From the NCBI GenBank assembly GCA_039720395.1, contig CM077832.1:248001-312000 (forward strand): DNA of 64,000 nt. Direction: 5' to 3'. Within the stretch, counting starts at the first letter, position 1. Every line of letters starts with the position of its first letter. Below the pieces are notes generated by a model, which saw only the letters and a program-made list of their open reading frames with translations, had not been told where the DNA came from and made no database searches. The translations under genes and the position numbers were made by a program. This DNA comes from Liquidambar formosana. Its lineage: Eukaryota; Streptophyta; Magnoliopsida; Saxifragales; Altingiaceae. This document shows positions 60,905 to 64,000 of the stretch, in pieces.

Positions 60905-61971
60905 GAGTTTTTTCCATGGATATACGAGCACGTATAAAAAAAAAAAGGTTCCTAGTGTATATGGCTCCCCAATTTAATTCCCAACATATACGACCTTACC
61001 ACGCCTACCTACTACACCCATTAAACACTGCGTTTTGTACTGTGAAACTTAATACCCCAAACGCGTCACTCTCTCGATCAGATCCAAATCTGATCTCCGT
61101 CTCTCTCCCCGCAACGCCATCCCGACGACTGTGAAAGCTACCTCTCGCAGCCGCCTTCTGATCAAAGCTACCCCTCGCAGCCGCCTCCATCAACGCCACC
61201 CCTGTACTGTAGAACTTTTGGGGAAGTTTGATGGTGATGGATTTCTTGGGTTATTGAAGTAGGCAAACCAAGCTGGCTGGAAAAGACGAGCAAGGAAGGA
61301 TTTCGGCTAACTCCATGGCACTTCGTTCGTCTCGCCGACGACGTCTCCGTCTGTCTCGCCGACGACGTCTTTGTCCCTCTTCATCGGGCGTAGAAAAGGG
61401 AAAGCTACAAGAAAAACACATAACCCTTGACTAATTTGTTCTGACATTTTTCCTTTCATACTCTTTTATTGAATTTTTTTTCCCTGTTCTATAACAATTT
61501 CTTCTCCTCCTCTTCCTCTTCTCATCTCCAGACTCTGTATTTTTTTCCGTACTACTGCGACTATGGATTTTTTCCCCCTTCTTTGAATATAGCAAACCCA
61601 ATTAATTTGTGTATTTTTCAGAAATATGCAGTAAAACATGTCTTTGAATATGCAGGAATGCATTTGGGGAATTTATCACCGGCAGAGCAAAGCATATCGA
61701 AGGCTCCTCCTCTGAAATGGCGTTGACGGAGGTGGCCGCGATGGGTAGCAGATGGCCGGAGATGGCGCTGCGGGGAGAGAGGTGAAGATCAGATTTGGAT
61801 CTGATCGAGTGAGTGACGCGTTTGGGATGTTAAGTTTCACAGTACAAAACGCAGTGTTTAATGGGTGTAATGGTTACACGTGGCAAGGTCGTATATGTTG
61901 GAAATTAAACTGGGGAGTCATGTATACTGGGAACTTTTTATTATGTGCTCGTATATCCGTGGAAAAAACTC
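60905..61971. mobile_element. Mutator-like element with long terminal inverted repeats
   Basis: A 1,067-bp element with roughly 200-bp inverted arms (60905-61120 and 61775-61971). The left begins GAGTTTTTTCCATGGATATA and the right, reversed, GAGTTTTTTCCACGGATATA. Shared inner blocks include CAACATATACGACCTT, CATTAAACACTGCGTTTTGT and GATCAGATCCAAATCTGATC. Flanking 9-mers ACGTTTGGA (60896-60904) and CCGTTTGGA (61972-61980) match at 8 of 9. The middle (about 61200-61750) is not TIR and has CTCGCCGACGACGTCT twice; it may be captured host DNA, but I cannot identify it. Confidence 0.78.
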
Positions 61972-61980
61972 CCGTTTGGA

Positions 61981-63487
61981 AGTGAGCACGGCGGCTGCAA
62001 GAGGTCCTCTAAAATAGGATTTGAACAGATTCAGTACGCATCTACTTACAATCTACTCAAAGGTCGGATCATCTTCTTCTTCTTCTTCTTCTTCTTCTTC
62101 TTCTTCTTCTTCTTCTATTCGTAGCTTTGTTTCCTCATTTTCTAAAATTTTAGCATTGATTTCTGCTCGTTTCGTTTGTATGGTTCTATGTCTTGCTTTG
62201 ATTTCTTATTCTGATTGATCATATGGGGTTCCCCTCTTAGGTACCCATTCGTACTGGGCTATGAACTTGCCCATCCATCTCTCTCGCCCCGCGTGGGTCC
62301 CCATTGGGGGAATTGCTTCCATTGTTATATTGTCAATTAACACATTACCGGAGTAAAACTTCATGGGTCTCATCGATTTAGATCTTGGAAGTACGGATTG
62401 GCGACTGGAGAATAGCGTCACGCAAATTGCTTGAAAAGATGCTCGAAAGATTAGTTTTTGTTTTACATTTTTGTGGCATGCTCAGAAGCCATTCATTGGG
62501 GCATTATGTTTTTGTACTAGTTAACCTGAGTCCATTGGACATGAGAAGGAATTTTGTTAGAGTCAAAGTGCTTGCTTCCGAGAAGCGCTAGTCATTTTCG
62601 TTGAGATGCAAGATTCAAAAGTGTATTCAATTCAGTAACCACGACGGCTATTCTAATTGTTTATGCTAGGCTAATGGTTTGCTTTATAATGAGATGAGCT
62701 CTGGACTTTGACTCAGATTTTTCGGGACCAGTGTTTATAGATATATATGCTGATATAGTCTATTGGTCTGGAGGATACTGAAGATGGGAAATCAAAGGGA
62801 AGAAAGAAGAAGATTGATGGATTGGCAGAGAGCACTAGATGTTGGTTAAAGTTTTGTATAGATGGCCTCATCTCAGAAAGATCTCAAGCAGATAATTTTT
62901 GTAATGGGAATATTAGTAGTTTTGGCATAGTAATAGATCTTTCATTTGAAGAGTTCTTGAAATGTACTTCTTGTGTGTACAGACATATGGCTTAGATGTG
63001 CTTGGCACCTAAAACTTCCAGGCACTAGATGATATAACAAAATGTAAATACTGTATTGATACATAGAATCAATATTGGAATTGGGAATCAACTCCTCCTG
63101 ATCATCCACCGTTCCAATCTTTTGTTTTTTCATTGACTGTTATGGTAGTATTAATTTAATTTTTCTATTTATTTGTGTCTCATTGCAGTTTTTTTCATAA
63201 AAAAAAATATTATTTTTCCCTATTTCTAATTTCCCCTCAATTTCATGCTGCTTGTCTCAACTCCCAACATATTATTCAATTGATTTTATCTTTCTTCATT
63301 AGGGGGGGAGGGGGGGGGGGGGGGGGTTGAAATCTCAACATAAAAATGCCAGGACCTACATACTTTTGAAAATTTTGAAGTAATTCACAATGTGTGTCTT
63401 TTGTAATTTTGTTGATTAAATGCTTATTAGGATGGTTTGTTCTTGCATTGTGTTGTAAACTGATATGATGTTATGTTTCGCCCTCAG
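61981..63487. other. Upstream and leader region of the right-edge gene
   Basis: It contains a (CTT)n run at about 62069-62114, typical of plant 5' leaders, and probably a leader intron that ends at CCCTCAG (63481-63487). A G-rich run lies at about 63302-63326. No coding exon is recognised; open frames at 62206-62421 (minus) and 62385-62591 (plus) have no family motif. Confidence 0.4.
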
Positions 63488-63537
63488 GATCCACTTGATC
63501 TAAATGAGAAGAGGACGTATTTAGATTTGTGTCTTTA

Positions 63538-63702
63538 ATGGCAGTTTCTTATTTTTATTGTATTCAACCTTTGAGAGTTTCTTCTAGAGGCCGTCTCTTC
63601 TTTTCTAATGGTGAATACTGCAGAGACAACCACAAGAGGTGCTGCTATCTAGTTTCTTCTTCTGCTCAGAAATCAGAGAAAAATCTTTGCCTTGAATCGA
63701 AG
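63538..63702 (+). CDS. First coding exon of an unidentified, probably plastid-targeted protein (partial)
   Basis: After a good acceptor (TTTCGCCCTCAG, ending 63487) and 50 bp of leader, an ATG opens 55 codons ending AAG|GTACTT, a possible donor. The peptide starts MAVSYFYCIQPLRVSSRGR and is rich in Ser, Arg and Cys with almost no acidic residues at first, as in chloroplast transit peptides. No downstream exon is seen before the window ends, so the product cannot be named. The exon call rests on composition and splice signals and might be wrong. Confidence 0.5.
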
Positions 63703-64000
63703 GTACTTCAATCTATAACCTTAAATTCTATTTAGGTATCGTTTTATAACTGTCTTGCTTATGAATTGAGCATATTAGGTGTCATCTTTGTTCACAATGT
63801 TGAAAGTTAGTTTAGGCTTGGTATGTTGCATGTAGTGATTGTTGGTTGGTACCTGAAAATCCCTGGGCCACATGACACAATCCTCCAACTCCATGCCACA
63901 GCTTGATCCATGGTCCATGTAAGAAAGAATGCTCCAAGTCCCTAAACTATGTGCCTCACATTGGCCGGATTCTTGTGGTCAACCGAGCTGGGGTATGAGA
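63703..64000 (+). other. Presumed intron 1 of the right-edge gene
   Basis: No open frame or repeat is recognised. It follows the putative donor at 63703 and runs off the window. Confidence 0.4.

Noticed and set aside
62206..62421. Minus-strand open frame rich in Met, Pro and Arg
   Set aside because: It looks protein-like in composition but matches no family I know, and lies in the apparent leader region of the right-edge gene.

Overview
The window is nuclear DNA of a flowering plant. It is AT-rich with intron-split genes bearing GT-AG junctions, long AT-rich intergenic stretches, many microsatellites, and plant-type transposons (MULE, hAT, Stowaway and Tourist-like MITEs, tRNA-derived SINEs). 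A LEAFY PETIOLE-type ERF factor and the overall gene set point to a eudicot; the species cannot be named from sequence alone.

Layout. 1-2.5 kb: two promoter/leader regions back to back. One is a probable minus-strand 5' leader whose gene lies off the left edge; the other is a plus-strand promoter with three E2F-like sites. 2.4-7.5 kb: a retinoblastoma-related (RBR) gene reduced to the pocket and C-terminal part, with a frameshift. 8.9-15.2 kb, minus: a nine-exon KUP/HAK/KT potassium transporter closest to KUP4/TRH1, convergent with the RBR-like gene. 19.6-20.4 kb, minus: the intronless AP2/ERF gene LEP. 20.4-29 kb: gene-poor, with a palindromic hAT-type element. 29.3-33.6 kb, minus: a five-exon Nudix hydrolase with SINEs and a MITE in its introns. 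34-47 kb: no recognisable gene. 47.2-48.0 kb, minus: ribosomal protein eS27. 48.7-50.2 kb: a Pack-MULE carrying a captured trihelix transcription-factor fragment. 50.4-51.1 kb: a MITE nested in another MITE. 52.2-55.3 kb, minus: a Ca2+-dependent mitochondrial ATP-Mg/Pi carrier. 57.0-60.6 kb, minus: a zinc-knuckle/GRF zinc-finger protein with two frameshifts. 60.9-62.0 kb: a second MULE with long inverted ends. 63.5 kb to the edge: the first coding exon of an unidentified plus-strand gene.

The genes are ordinary, functionally unrelated plant neighbours, not a cluster. The most notable points are the N-terminally lost RBR copy behind E2F-like sites, the trihelix-carrying Pack-MULE with a perfect 9-bp target duplication, the double-palindrome hAT element, and the nested MITEs whose empty site is visible in a relative elsewhere in the window. 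Single-base frameshifts in three otherwise intact genes, together with many long poly-C/poly-G runs, make draft-assembly indels a serious alternative to gene decay. I found no convincing undescribed biological system.
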